DNA of 64,000 bases, taken from contig CAYVFI010000012.1 of assembly GCA_964450955.1 (NCBI GenBank), forward strand, positions 62,001-126,000. The letters run 5' to 3'. A model generated the notes under the pieces. That model was not told the DNA's origin. It saw only the letters and a list, made by a program, of their open reading frames with translations, and did no database searches. Each line of letters begins with the position of its first letter. Within the stretch, counting starts at the first letter, position 1. Positions 1-9,009 of the stretch are shown here, piece after piece. The translations under genes were made by a program, and so were the position numbers. This DNA comes from CAYNWT01 sp964450955. GTDB taxonomy: Bacteria > Planctomycetota > Planctomycetia > Planctomycetales > Planctomycetaceae.

Positions 1-558
1 AATTTTCAGCAGCGCATGGTGCGGCGCGTTAAGGTGTTCGATGACGTGAACTAACAGGATGGCGTCATGCGGTTCGGTTCCGTCCAAATCGGCGAGCGAT
101 TGTTTGGACATGTTCGCACCAAGTTGTGTGGTGGAAAATTCAGTGTAGTCTTCGCCCGGATCGATGCCGGCGATGTCGTAGCCCGCGTTTTGGAAGTTAC
201 GAACGGTGCAACCCAGACCGGCTCCGATTTCCAGTAACCGCGCGTCGTGGGGAATGTGTGGTTGTAGCTGACGAAGAATCCTTTGTCCGTTCTTCCACGC
301 CCGCATGACGCGACGCGCGGCCGGAGCGCGCTGGCCGTGGTATTCGAGCCGATAGTCGGACCTATAAAACTGATCCAGCTGTTCGTCGGTTGGAATGTCG
401 CGGTGTGAAATCAGCCCGCAATCGCGGCACATGACTGTCACCAAAGAACTGCCGCGGCGATCTTTGGTATTGATGATCTCGAAGTCGGTTCCTTCACACA
501 AACAGCACGCGCGCGACTGCCTGGAGTGGTTTTGGGTTGTTGACGTCGGCAGAGACAT
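1..558 (-). CDS. SAM-dependent methyltransferase, zinc-ribbon type, partial (C-terminus outside window)
   Basis: Reading the minus strand from the ATG at 558, the frame stays open to the window edge (186 codons). The N-terminus has a CxxC pair (residues 18-21) and a second Cys pair about 30 residues later, like the small zinc-binding segment that precedes Methyltransf_23-type domains. Next comes motif I, LLEIGAGLGCT, then GIDPG, and then the acidic/His segment VHVIEHL typical of class I SAM methyltransferases. Its likely role is methylation of a sugar or lipid intermediate in envelope glycan synthesis; that is inference from the family and from the ABC exporter and ELM1 genes next to it. The substrate is unknown. 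The fold is clear; the end of the gene is not seen. Confidence 0.82.
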   Translation of the reverse strand, partial: MSLPTSTTQNHSRQSRACCLCEGTDFEIINTKDRRGSSLVTVMCRDCGLISHRDIPTDEQLDQFYRSDYRLEYHGQRAPAARRVMRAWKNGQRILRQLQPHIPHDARLLEIGAGLGCTVRNFQNAGYDIAGIDPGEDYTEFSTTQLGANMSKQSLADLDGTEPHDAILLVHVIEHLNAPHHALLKI

Positions 559-811
559 TGTTCGAATTAACTTGGCTGAAACGCGGGTAGCAGGATGGAA
601 TCTTCGAGCGGGCGCGATCTGGTCCTGAAGCAGCGGCGGGAGTTTAAGTACATCTGCCGAATGCAGCGACGCCAAAAAAGCCGTCTATTCACTGACAAAT
701 ACGCTGATCGTGCTTTCATATGGACACAAAACGGCCATTCGAATTCTAATTCGCTTAAACAAGACCAGAAAATCGGTCAGGAAACACGCTCGCAGGGAGG
801 CGACGGGTTCA

Positions 812-2800
812 GTGGGAAATTTGTCTCGAATATTGCCATTCGTTTGGCCGCACCGTCGTTTGGTCGCGATGTCGATTGGTTTCGCATTGCTGGTCGCAGC
901 TTTATGGGGCGCGAACCTGGGCGCCGTTGGACCGGTTGTCAAAGTCTTACTGCAGGACGAAGGGCTTCAGGGCTGGGCGGACGAACGCATTGCCGAAGTC
1001 CAGGCGGACATTGATTCTCGAACCGCCGCGATTGCAGAACGCACCGACGTTGATTTCGGAAAGCGCGCGCGTGCTCAGGAACGGCTCACTAATGCACACA
1101 GTCAGTTGGTGTGGATGGTATGGGTCAAGGCCAACATCATCCGGCACATCCCGGAAGACAAGTTCAACACGATTGCGGTGATACTTGGCCTGCTACTGAT
1201 CGCAACCATCTTCAAAGGCGCGTTCATGTATATCCAGGAGGTGTTGGTCGGCAGCGTGGTCCAACTGTCTGTGATGGGTATTCGCAAAGAATGTTTCCGG
1301 CGCTGTTTGAAGCTGGATTACCAAACGCTGGCTGGAACCGGTACGTCGGAACTCATGGCGCGGTTCACGAATGACATGGAACAACTGGCTAATGGTCTGC
1401 GCGTGATGGGTGTGCGGGTGATTCGCGAACCGATGAAGGCGATTGTCTGTGTCTTTGGGGCCTTCCTGGTGAACTGGCGACTGACATTGCTTTCGATTCT
1501 TGTCGTCCCGGCGATCGCCATTGTGTTCCAGCGGTTCGGCAAAGCGATGAAGCGAGCGTCGAAGGCCACGATGGAAAGTATGGCTCAGATTTACCGTTCG
1601 GTGTCAGAGACGTTCGATCACATCAAAGTCGTAAAAGCGTTTAACGGCGACCGCAAGCACCGCCAGCAATTTCATCGCGACAACAAGACGTTCTATCAGA
1701 AGGCGATGAAGGGCATTCGTATCAGTGCGCTGACCAGCCCAACAACTGAGATACTTGGTGTCATCGCCATCTTCGCCGCCGCGCTGCCGGGCATCTTTTT
1801 GGTTCTGCGTGGTGAAACAAAAATCTGGGGTGTCCAACTTGCTGCCGCGCCGATGGAGCTGGCGGAACTGGCTTTGATATACGGGTTACTGGCCGGAACA
1901 CTGGACCCAATTCGTAAGCTGTCGTCCGTTTATGGAAAACTAAAGCGAGCGTCGGCTGCAGCGGACCGCGTGTTTGCGTTGATGGACATGACTCCCGAAG
2001 TGAGTGACATCGAACAGCCACGAACCTTGCCACGTCATGCGAAGTCCATCAAATTTGACGGAGTCTGTTTTCACTATGCGAATCAGGCGGGTGAACCGAC
2101 TGCCCGCATGGCGCTGCGTGACGCGTCGCTGACTGTTGAAGCGGGTGAGATTGTGGCCATCATTGGCGAAAATGGTTGTGGCAAGTCCACGTTGCTAAGT
2201 TTGTTGCCGCGATATTTTGATCCGGAAGCGGGCAGTGTTTCGATTGATGGTGTTCCAATCAACAAAGTTCGGCAGCGTGATTTGCGTGAGCAGATTGGAT
2301 TGGTGACGCAGGAGACTCACCTGTTCGACGATACCATTTACGAGAACATTCGTTACGGCAAAATGAACGCGACAGCTGACGAAATTCAGGACGCGGCCGA
2401 GAAAGCTTATGTGACTTCGTTTTTGGAACACATGCCCGACGGCATTCATACCGTTGTCGGTGTGAATGGTGGTCGGCTGTCCGGCGGGCAGCGGCAACGC
2501 ATCGCTTTGGCTCGAGCAATCCTGCGTGATCCAAGCATCCTGATTCTGGACGAAGCCACGTCGGCCGTTGACGCTCAAAGCGAGCAATTGATTCATCAGT
2601 CACTTAGTCGGTTCGTGGAAGATCGAACCGTGTTCATCATTTCGCACTCGCTAAGCCCGGCATTTTTATCGTTGGTAAGCCGCATTGTGGTGATGGACGA
2701 TGGCCAGATTGTGGCTAACGGAACGCACGAAACATTGATGCAGTCGTGTGAAATTTATCAGCAGTTATACCAGTCGCAGAACATGCGGCGAGCCGGTTAA
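812..2800 (+). CDS. MsbA-like ABC exporter (fused permease and ATPase)
   Basis: A half-transporter that would flip a lipid or glycolipid, or export a hydrophobic substrate, as a homodimer in the inner membrane. Numbered from the GTG at 812: transmembrane segments near 16-38 and 118-140 and further helices to about 360, then the ATPase with Walker A GENGCGKST (452-460), Q-loop Gln500, signature LSGGQ (556-560), Walker B ILILDEA (Asp580, Glu581) and switch His612. I chose GTG 812 because a purine-rich GGGAGG lies about 11 nt upstream and the residues before it are basic and unlike the family. An in-frame ATG at 710 would add 34 residues. The loop between the first two helices is about 75 residues and helical/charged, much longer than in MsbA. 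The ELM1-family gene follows after 8 nt, so the two are probably one operon. Confidence 0.88.
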   Translation: MGNLSRILPFVWPHRRLVAMSIGFALLVAALWGANLGAVGPVVKVLLQDEGLQGWADERIAEVQADIDSRTAAIAERTDVDFGKRARAQERLTNAHSQLVWMVWVKANIIRHIPEDKFNTIAVILGLLLIATIFKGAFMYIQEVLVGSVVQLSVMGIRKECFRRCLKLDYQTLAGTGTSELMARFTNDMEQLANGLRVMGVRVIREPMKAIVCVFGAFLVNWRLTLLSILVVPAIAIVFQRFGKAMKRASKATMESMAQIYRSVSETFDHIKVVKAFNGDRKHRQQFHRDNKTFYQKAMKGIRISALTSPTTEILGVIAIFAAALPGIFLVLRGETKIWGVQLAAAPMELAELALIYGLLAGTLDPIRKLSSVYGKLKRASAAADRVFALMDMTPEVSDIEQPRTLPRHAKSIKFDGVCFHYANQAGEPTARMALRDASLTVEAGEIVAIIGENGCGKSTLLSLLPRYFDPEAGSVSIDGVPINKVRQRDLREQIGLVTQETHLFDDTIYENIRYGKMNATADEIQDAAEKAYVTSFLEHMPDGIHTVVGVNGGRLSGGQRQRIALARAILRDPSILILDEATSAVDAQSEQLIHQSLSRFVEDRTVFIISHSLSPAFLSLVSRIVVMDDGQIVANGTHETLMQSCEIYQQLYQSQNMRRAG

Positions 2801-2808
2801 GGGCCATT

Positions 2809-3744
2809 GTGGGTTACGATCCGATTACAATTTGGGCGATTGCCGACGGCCGACCAGGGCATTGGAACCAGGTACGCGGGTTGGTGGAAGCGCTGGCTCG
2901 GCGTGTGATGGTTCGAGATATCGCCATCCCGGCTCCGTCTCGACTACAGTCGTCTACCGATTTGTTTCATCGTCGATGGAAAGCCACCGACCACTATCCG
3001 GACCCCGACTTCATCATCGGCGCCGGGCACGCAACACACCTGCCAATGCTAATCGCGCGCACGTCGCGGGGTGGCCGGGCTGTAGTGCTGATGCGGCCGA
3101 CGTTCCCGACAAACATGTTTGACCTGTGCCTGATTCCGGAGACGCAAGTCAGGAAACCGCAGCCCAACATTGTGGGTACGCGAGGAGCCGTTAATCGTAT
3201 TCGACCAACACGCGATGCCGATCCGCATACCGGTCTGATTTTGATTGGTGGCCCGTCACGACATGTGCGATGGCGAGACAAGCCGGTTCTGGAACAGGTC
3301 TTCGAAGTTTGTACGCGTTCTGGCGACATGCATTGGCAGATTTCGACCTCACGACGAACACCGCCCGAGCTGTTGCACTCGCTGTACGAACTGGGCTTAT
3401 TGAATGCGACGATTGTCGATGGTCGCAAGACGGGCCCCGAGTGGGTTCCGGAACAACTAAGTCGATGCGGTGCGGCGTGGGTAACGTCGGATAGCGTCTC
3501 GATGGTTTATGAAAGCCTGACGGCGGGCGCATCCGTTGGAGTGCTGACGCTTCCCATGCGAAAGCGGAACGGCAAGATTGCTAAAAGTATCTCTGAACTA
3601 AAAGAACGCGGCGACATCACGTTGTTTAGAGACTGGCAAGCGACCTACCAACTGAACCGCCCGGTCGGCGAGTTCAGAGAAGCCGATCGCTGCGCAGAAC
3701 AAATGCTGGCCCGGTTCTTCCACCCCCTGAAAAACGCCGCATAG
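2809..3744 (+). CDS. ELM1-family (DUF1022) protein, putative glycosyltransferase-like
   Basis: The 311-residue product starts at a GTG 8 nt after the ABC exporter stop. The N-terminal motif ADGRPGHWNQ (residues 12-21) matches the SDGrpGHenQ signature of the mitochondrial-fission ELM1 (DUF1022) family. Later landmarks also fit: GAGHATH, a GGPSRHVRW stretch and a C-terminal SDSVSMVYES(L) segment that in this family resembles a nucleotide-sugar-binding loop. Bacterial members commonly lie near lipid A or lipid-linked sugar genes. With the exporter upstream, an envelope glycolipid role is plausible but inferred. The name reflects homology to a plant protein and says nothing about mitochondria here. 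No signal peptide is visible. Confidence 0.8.
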   Translation: MGYDPITIWAIADGRPGHWNQVRGLVEALARRVMVRDIAIPAPSRLQSSTDLFHRRWKATDHYPDPDFIIGAGHATHLPMLIARTSRGGRAVVLMRPTFPTNMFDLCLIPETQVRKPQPNIVGTRGAVNRIRPTRDADPHTGLILIGGPSRHVRWRDKPVLEQVFEVCTRSGDMHWQISTSRRTPPELLHSLYELGLLNATIVDGRKTGPEWVPEQLSRCGAAWVTSDSVSMVYESLTAGASVGVLTLPMRKRNGKIAKSISELKERGDITLFRDWQATYQLNRPVGEFREADRCAEQMLARFFHPLKNAA

Positions 3745-3775
3745 TCGCGCGGCGCGATTGGCCGCGCGGCGTTTC
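3731..3775 (+). terminator. GC-rich hairpins at the end of the ELM1 gene
   Basis: CGCGCGGC (3746-3753) pairs with GCCGCGCG (3761-3768) around a 7-nt loop. An alternative outer pairing, AAACGCCGC (3732-3740) with GCGGCGTTT (3766-3774), overlaps it. The position directly at the stop codon suggests a terminator for the plus-strand operon, though the U-tract is only three bases. Confidence 0.45.
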
Positions 3776-3811
3776 GCGTGAAAAATGGCAGGGCGGCATC
3801 TTTGTCCGATT

Positions 3812-3844
3812 CGAAGCGTTCGCGGACTTATCGCGAACGCTTCG
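3812..3844. terminator. Perfect 13-bp hairpin between convergent genes
   Basis: CGAAGCGTTCGCG (3812-3824) and its exact reverse complement (3832-3844) flank the 7-nt loop GACTTAT. It sits between the ELM1 gene (+) and the end of the RTX gene (-). There is no U-run on either side, so this may be a rho-assisted or RNA-end-protecting hairpin rather than a classical terminator. Confidence 0.5.
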
Positions 3845-3879
3845 CCCCGAGTACCAGACCCGAGGTCAGGACTGCCCGG

Positions 3880-6800
3880 TTAGCCCAGATCGAATAATTC
3901 TTCGTCCATGTCGTTGTCAGCGATGTCGTCGCTGACGCTTGAGAAGAACACGTCCAGAGCGTCGCCGCCGGTGGAAACGTCGTCAAACGAATCGCCAAGT
4001 ACAGTCTCGGAATCGCCACCGACGGTCAGGAAGATGTCGCCGTTCTCACGGACACCACCGCCGGAACCATCGACGATGTTATCGACACGTTCTTCGTAGT
4101 CACGGCTGGACTGCCATTCGGACAGGATTGACTCCAGGTCAACTGTTCGCAGAAGAACCGAACCGCTCACGATAAGGTCACTGCCACCGTTGCCGAACAC
4201 GTTGTCAGCACCTCGACCACCGATCACGAAGTCGCGGTCCGCACCACCAACAACTTCGTCGGCTCCGCGACCGCCATCCACAATGTCAGCCCCGCCGCTG
4301 CCGGTCAGATCGTCACGGCCGCTGGCGCCTCGCAGGGTGTCGTCTTCAGAACCGCCGACCAAAGTGTCATCGCCGGAACCGCCGTTGGCGAAGACGGAGG
4401 CTTCAGCGTCCGAGGCATCGATATTGTCGTTTCCGGTACTGGCGCGAATCAGAACCGTCTCAACGTTGGTTCCGGCCAGTGATTCAATGGTGACATCGTC
4501 GTCTCCAAATCCGGTTCGGATGTCAATAATTTCTGCCGGCGAGGTAACCGTAAATGTCGAACCGCCAGTGACTTCGATCAGCGTTTGATCTCCGCTTGCG
4601 GACAGAGTGACATCGACAGCGGCATCGCCCGTCGAAATTAAAGTTCGGTCTGCCCCTGCCCCGTCCTGCAACACATCGTCGCCATCATTGTCGTCGATGA
4701 ATGTTCGGTCGTTACCGCCGGCGCCCTGAATCGTGTCGTTGCCGGCACCGCCGCGCAACTGGTCGTTTCCGTCGCGAGTGTCTTCGATTTCAATGCGGGC
4801 TACCAACGCGTCGGCCAACGTAAAGTCCGCGTTGGGATGAGCCGCCACGATGTTCCCAATGTCGCCCCCAAGTCGGTCGGAACCTTCAAACCCGGGGTGC
4901 TGTCTGATGACTTCGTTTTCGGTCACACCCGTGTCGGGCACCGATTGAGCCAGAGCCGCGGTGTTCTCCGGAATTTCGTCGTTTACTTCGGTTCCGGCAT
5001 CGTAGACGTCGTCGCCGGTGATAACGATCGCGCCGTCACCGGTTCGTGTGATGAGCTGCCCGTTAGCTCCGAACAGATCAATCGCAGTCGGGTCGTCGTT
5101 ACCGATGAACGCGTCGTTGCTTGGAATAAACATTGACGTGAAGCTAAGGAACTGTGTGAGGTTATTGCCCGCAGTCGCATCCAGAACAATCGATCGGCTT
5201 TGGCCCGGACCAATCGGTCCACCGGTCGTGGCAATCGCTTCGTTGACCCCACCACTGGCAAGAGCAGCAGCGATTCGAGGGCCAGTGGTTCCGTCTTCGG
5301 CCAGTCGTTCAAGGCTGCCTGAGGCCGCGCTTCCGACATCAAAGATATCGTACACACCATCTGTGGTTGTGAAGACAGTCGGTGTCAGCAATCCACCATC
5401 GTCTTCCTGCAAGTTAGTAATCGTGACCGTAACCTGGCCCCCGCCGTTGAGATAATCATCGCCGGCTCCACCAGCCAGGTAGTCTCGACCAAAGCCACCC
5501 AGCAACGTGTCGTTGCCCGCTCCACCAGTCAAACTGTCAGGGCCAGCACCGCCATGCAGCACGTCGTCACCATCATCTTCGGTGATTTCAATTCGAGCAA
5601 CATCCGGGTTTCCATCCGTGAAGTCGGCGTTCGGATGAGCCGTCAGGACTGCTCCCGCGTCTCCGCCACCGGCTCGTACAGAACCGATCAAACCTGGATG
5701 CTGTCTGATAACACCGTTCTCGGTAACACCCGTGTTCGGTGAAGACTGTGCAAGAGCCGCGGTGTTTTCAGGGACCTCGTCGTTGACTTCCGTGCCCGCG
5801 TCCAGGACTTCGTCACCCGTGATAACAATGGCTGACGCCCCCTCCCGAATGATCAGATCACCGGTGGAATCGAACAGGTCGATCGCCATCGGATCGTCGT
5901 TAGCAATAAACGCGTCGTTGCTCGGAATGAACATACTGGCGAAGCTGAAATACTGGGTCAGTTCGTTCACGACGCTGGCAGACAGTTCAACGCTGCGAGA
6001 TTCGCCTGGCGCGATAGGACCGCCATCGGTGGCCACAGCTTCGTTTACTCCGCCGCTTGCGAGTGCCGCTTCGATGCGTGGTCCGGTCGTTCCATCTTCA
6101 GCCAGTCGCTCAAGGCTTTCCGACGCAGAACTACCGACGTCAAAGAAGTCGTACGCGCCGTTGCCGGTTGCCAGGAAGAATGGTGTCAGCAAGCCGCCGT
6201 CAGTTTCCTGAAGATTGGTCACGGTCACTGTGATAGTCCCGCCACCGTCCAATTGGTCACGACCGTTGCCGCCCAGAAGCGTGTCAGAACCGGCTCCACC
6301 AATCAGCAAGTCGTTGCCATCGTGGCCGGAAAGTTCGTCGTTGCCTCGGCCACCGTCCAGATCATCGCCGCCCAGCCCGCCGCCTATCGTATCGTTTCCG
6401 TCATTACCAAACACCACATCGGCACCAAACGAACCGGTGATGCCATCGTCGCCTTCGCCACCAATCAACGTGTCGTCGCCGCGAGCTCCATTAATCGTGT
6501 CGTTGCCGTCGCCGCCGGTAATCACGTCGTTCGAATCCAGCCCCTCATCGACTTCGATGCGAGCGACAAGGACGTCGCCAAGAGTGAAGTCCGCGTCCGG
6601 ATGGGCCGCCAGAATGTTTCCGATGTCGCCACCGAGTCGGTCAGAACCGATAAACCCTGGGTGTTGCCGGATCACTTCATTTTCTGTCACGCCCGTATCG
6701 GGCACCGATTGAGCGAGAGCGGCCGTGTTCTCCGGAATCTCGTCGTTAACCTCAGTACCGGCGTCATAAATGTTGTCGCCAGTAATGAAGAACCCTGAGT

Positions 6801-8625
6801 CGCCGCGGCGAGTGATCACGTTGCCGTCATCGTCAAACAGATCAAGTGCCCGCGGATCGTCATTCCCAAAGAACGCGTCGTTACTGGGAATAAACATGCT
6901 GGCAAAGCTGAGGTACTGCGTCAGGTCGTTGCCTGGAGTCGCCGTCAAAAACACCTCGCGTGATCCACCCGGAGCGATTGGACCACCGGTTGTGGCGGTT
7001 GCTTCGTGAACGCCGCCGCTGGCCAAAGCCGCATCGATACGCGGGCCAGTGGTTCCGTCTTCAGCCAAACGTTCGAGACTTCCTGATGCGGTGGAGCCAA
7101 CATCAAAGAAATCGTAATCGCCGTCCGTGGTCGCCAGAAATGCGGGTGTGATCAAGCCGCCGTCGGTTTCCTGCAGATTAGTCACGGTCACTCGAATCTG
7201 ACCGTTACCGTTGAGATAGTCGTTGCCCGCGCCGCCGTTAAGGACGTCGGGACCGAAACCGCCCAGCAGACTGTCGGCTCCATCACCGCCATCCAGAGTG
7301 TCGGCTCCAGCTCCGCCCAGAAGCACATCATCGCCATCGTCCTGTGTCAGTTCGATGCGAGCGATTTCCGAGTTGGCCAGTGTGAAGTCTGCGTTTGGGT
7401 GGGCCAACAGAATGTTGCCAGGAGTGTCACCACCCTCTCGGTCCGAACCAATGAAGCCTGGATGCTGCCTGATCACCCCATTCTCGGTCACACCAGTGTT
7501 GGGTACCGACTGAGCAAGAGCCGCTGTGTTCAACGGAATTTCATCATTCACTTCCGTACCGGCATCGTAGACGTTGTCGCCCGTCACAGTGATCGCAGTC
7601 GCGTCCATGCGTTCAATGAAATTGCCGTTCGCATCGAACAGATCAAACGCAGCCGGATTGTCGTTGCCAATGAACGCGTCGTTGCTGGGAATAAACATCG
7701 ACGCAAAGCTGAAGAACTGCGTCAAATCGTTAGTCACATCCGCGCGCAGGATCGCGGTTCGAGACTCACCAGGACCAAAAGGCCCATCGGTTGTCGCGAT
7801 GGCTTCGTTAACGCCACCACTGTTAAGTGCCGCGTCGATACGTGGTCCCGTGGTGCCGTCTTCAGCCAGACGTTCAAGACTTTCCGAAGCGGCTTCACCG
7901 ACATTGAAGAAGTCGTACGTCCCGTTTGTCGTGCTAAGAACCACTGGAGTTAGCAGGCCGCCGTCAGCTTCCTGCAGGTTGGTGACTGTCACGTTAATCA
8001 GACCACCACCGGTCAATTTGTCAGCACCGGTTCCACCGTCCAGCGTGTCCGACCCCGGCCCACCGACCAGGACATCACGGCCACCACCACCGTTGAGATT
8101 GTCATCCCCCTGCCCGCCAATCAGCGTGTCGTTGCCTTCGCCACCAACCAGATCGATTGAGGAAACCAGACTTGCTGCTGACAGTGAATCGGTTCCGCCA
8201 CCACCATCAACCAAAACCGGCAAGGACTGTGGAACCGATTCGACCACGACTGTGTCGGCTCGGTTACCCGTCAGCACTTCTATGCGACTCACGTCGGCTT
8301 CGCCCGCTCCCAGAGTCACAGTCAGAACCGTGTCACCATCGGAACGCTCGAAACCAGAATCGGTTCCGGCTCCCAAATCAATCGTGTCTCCGTTCCCGAC
8401 GACGATTTCCAGAGTCGAATCACCGGTCGCCCGAATCTCGACGTTGTCGGTGCTGTTGTTGTCTGCTTCAAACAACAGCGTTCCAGCGTCAAGGCTCACG
8501 GTCGACAGCAACGCGCGATCTTCAAGCGACTCTGAAGCGGCCGTACGGTTGGTTTGCGGTCGCCGGCGAGGCTTTTGCGAGCGACTAACAACAAAGCGAC
8601 GGAACAGGTTTCGATTGGTCAGCAT
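3880..8625 (-). CDS. Giant secreted RTX calcium-binding protein with four spondin-type modules
   Basis: The product has 1581 residues. The N-terminus is basic and contains SLEDRALLS (residues 33-41), resembling the planctomycete LEPR-XLL segment found at the start of very large exported proteins. Hemolysin-type GGxGxDxLxGG nonapeptides occur around residues 160-208, 428-475, 695-795, 1016-1063, 1285-1305 and 1390-1470. Between them lie four copies of a module of about 217 residues (209-427, 476-692, 797-1014, 1064-1280). Each has VTVTNLQE.DGGLLTP, YDFFDVG, AEDGTTGPRI, SMFIPSNDAF and DAGTEVNDE, the hallmarks of bacterial spondin_N domains. Likely an extracellular, Ca2+-stabilised adhesin or matrix protein; the ligand is unknown. 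The gene stands alone and no type I secretion genes adjoin it. Its C-terminal tail is acidic. Confidence 0.85.
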   Translation of the reverse strand: MLTNRNLFRRFVVSRSQKPRRRPQTNRTAASESLEDRALLSTVSLDAGTLLFEADNNSTDNVEIRATGDSTLEIVVGNGDTIDLGAGTDSGFERSDGDTVLTVTLGAGEADVSRIEVLTGNRADTVVVESVPQSLPVLVDGGGGTDSLSAASLVSSIDLVGGEGNDTLIGGQGDDNLNGGGGRDVLVGGPGSDTLDGGTGADKLTGGGLINVTVTNLQEADGGLLTPVVLSTTNGTYDFFNVGEAASESLERLAEDGTTGPRIDAALNSGGVNEAIATTDGPFGPGESRTAILRADVTNDLTQFFSFASMFIPSNDAFIGNDNPAAFDLFDANGNFIERMDATAITVTGDNVYDAGTEVNDEIPLNTAALAQSVPNTGVTENGVIRQHPGFIGSDREGGDTPGNILLAHPNADFTLANSEIARIELTQDDGDDVLLGGAGADTLDGGDGADSLLGGFGPDVLNGGAGNDYLNGNGQIRVTVTNLQETDGGLITPAFLATTDGDYDFFDVGSTASGSLERLAEDGTTGPRIDAALASGGVHEATATTGGPIAPGGSREVFLTATPGNDLTQYLSFASMFIPSNDAFFGNDDPRALDLFDDDGNVITRRGDSGFFITGDNIYDAGTEVNDEIPENTAALAQSVPDTGVTENEVIRQHPGFIGSDRLGGDIGNILAAHPDADFTLGDVLVARIEVDEGLDSNDVITGGDGNDTINGARGDDTLIGGEGDDGITGSFGADVVFGNDGNDTIGGGLGGDDLDGGRGNDELSGHDGNDLLIGGAGSDTLLGGNGRDQLDGGGTITVTVTNLQETDGGLLTPFFLATGNGAYDFFDVGSSASESLERLAEDGTTGPRIEAALASGGVNEAVATDGGPIAPGESRSVELSASVVNELTQYFSFASMFIPSNDAFIANDDPMAIDLFDSTGDLIIREGASAIVITGDEVLDAGTEVNDEVPENTAALAQSSPNTGVTENGVIRQHPGLIGSVRAGGGDAGAVLTAHPNADFTDGNPDVARIEITEDDGDDVLHGGAGPDSLTGGAGNDTLLGGFGRDYLAGGAGDDYLNGGGQVTVTITNLQEDDGGLLTPTVFTTTDGVYDIFDVGSAASGSLERLAEDGTTGPRIAAALASGGVNEAIATTGGPIGPGQSRSIVLDATAGNNLTQFLSFTSMFIPSNDAFIGNDDPTAIDLFGANGQLITRTGDGAIVITGDDVYDAGTEVNDEIPENTAALAQSVPDTGVTENEVIRQHPGFEGSDRLGGDIGNIVAAHPNADFTLADALVARIEIEDTRDGNDQLRGGAGNDTIQGAGGNDRTFIDDNDGDDVLQDGAGADRTLISTGDAAVDVTLSASGDQTLIEVTGGSTFTVTSPAEIIDIRTGFGDDDVTIESLAGTNVETVLIRASTGNDNIDASDAEASVFANGGSGDDTLVGGSEDDTLRGASGRDDLTGSGGADIVDGGRGADEVVGGADRDFVIGGRGADNVFGNGGSDLIVSGSVLLRTVDLESILSEWQSSRDYEERVDNIVDGSGGGVRENGDIFLTVGGDSETVLGDSFDDVSTGGDALDVFFSSVSDDIADNDMDEELFDLG
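4786..5436 (-). repeat. Spondin-type module 4 (B type)
   Basis: Residues 1064-1280, starting exactly 588 residues after module 2. It shares the SDRLGGDIGNI and LVARIE segments with module 2. Confidence 0.75.
5584..6237 (-). repeat. Spondin-type module 3 (A type)
   Basis: Residues 797-1014, starting 588 residues after module 1. The RTX linker after it (DDVLHGGAG...DYLNGGG) closely matches the linker after module 1. Confidence 0.75.
6550..7200 (-). repeat. Spondin-type module 2 (B type)
   Basis: Residues 476-692. It carries DTGVTENEVIRQHPGF followed by SDRLGGDIGNI, which recurs in module 4 only. Confidence 0.75.
7345..8001 (-). repeat. Spondin-type module 1 (A type)
   Basis: Residues 209-427 of the RTX protein. 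The C-terminal signature is NTGVTENGVIRQHPG, shared with module 3 and differing from modules 2 and 4. Confidence 0.75.
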
Positions 8626-9009
8626 GAGTCACCTTTGGCCGAACGGCAGGTAGTTAAAATGAAAGCCCGGATGGATGTGAAGTAAGACACTCACAATACG
8701 AAGCAGCCAGCGGCAATGTCCAACGGGTCTTTAGAACCTCTGTGGAGTGTCTAACGCGGACAGAATGCACACGTGAAATAACTCACAGGAAACGTCTGCA
8801 AACGTCACGCGAACGAATCAAATTACCAATTTTTGAGGTAAGATACGCTGACCTCGCAGACCGTCAAGTTCTCAAAAAAGAACTCGGGACAAGCGGCGAC
8901 AGTTGGTTTTTTTCACAGCCACCGGGCAACCGGAACTGAAAACAAAAGAGCCCACCGATCGTCGGCGGGCCCTTGAAGAATCAGTCTTTGATTCCGGTCA
9001 AACGGAACC
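8626..9009. other. Intergenic leader of the RTX gene
   Basis: The stretch holds the upstream region of the RTX gene (-) and, at its far end, the xylA terminator. An 8-bp inverted pair AGACACTC/GAGTGTCT lies around 8684-8751, and a short GTTCT/AGAAC hairpin lies around 8870-8887. I see no open frame with coding character and no clear promoter. Confidence 0.4.
8938..8972 (-). terminator. Rho-independent terminator of xylA
   Basis: On the minus strand an 11-bp stem (GGGCCCGCCGA with TCGGTGGGCTC, including two G-U pairs that would be mismatches on the plus strand) has a 3-nt loop and is followed by TTTTGTTTT. The wobble pattern assigns it to the minus strand, 37 nt past the xylA stop. Confidence 0.8.

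Noticed and set aside
5500..8000. Spondin modules as an assembly artefact (collapsed or expanded repeat)
   Set aside because: The four copies differ at many residues and the linkers have different lengths, so they are true diverged copies.
7574..8653. 359-codon frame antisense to the RTX gene
   Set aside because: Ser/Pro-rich translation of the complement of Gly/Asp repeats; no start context or domain.
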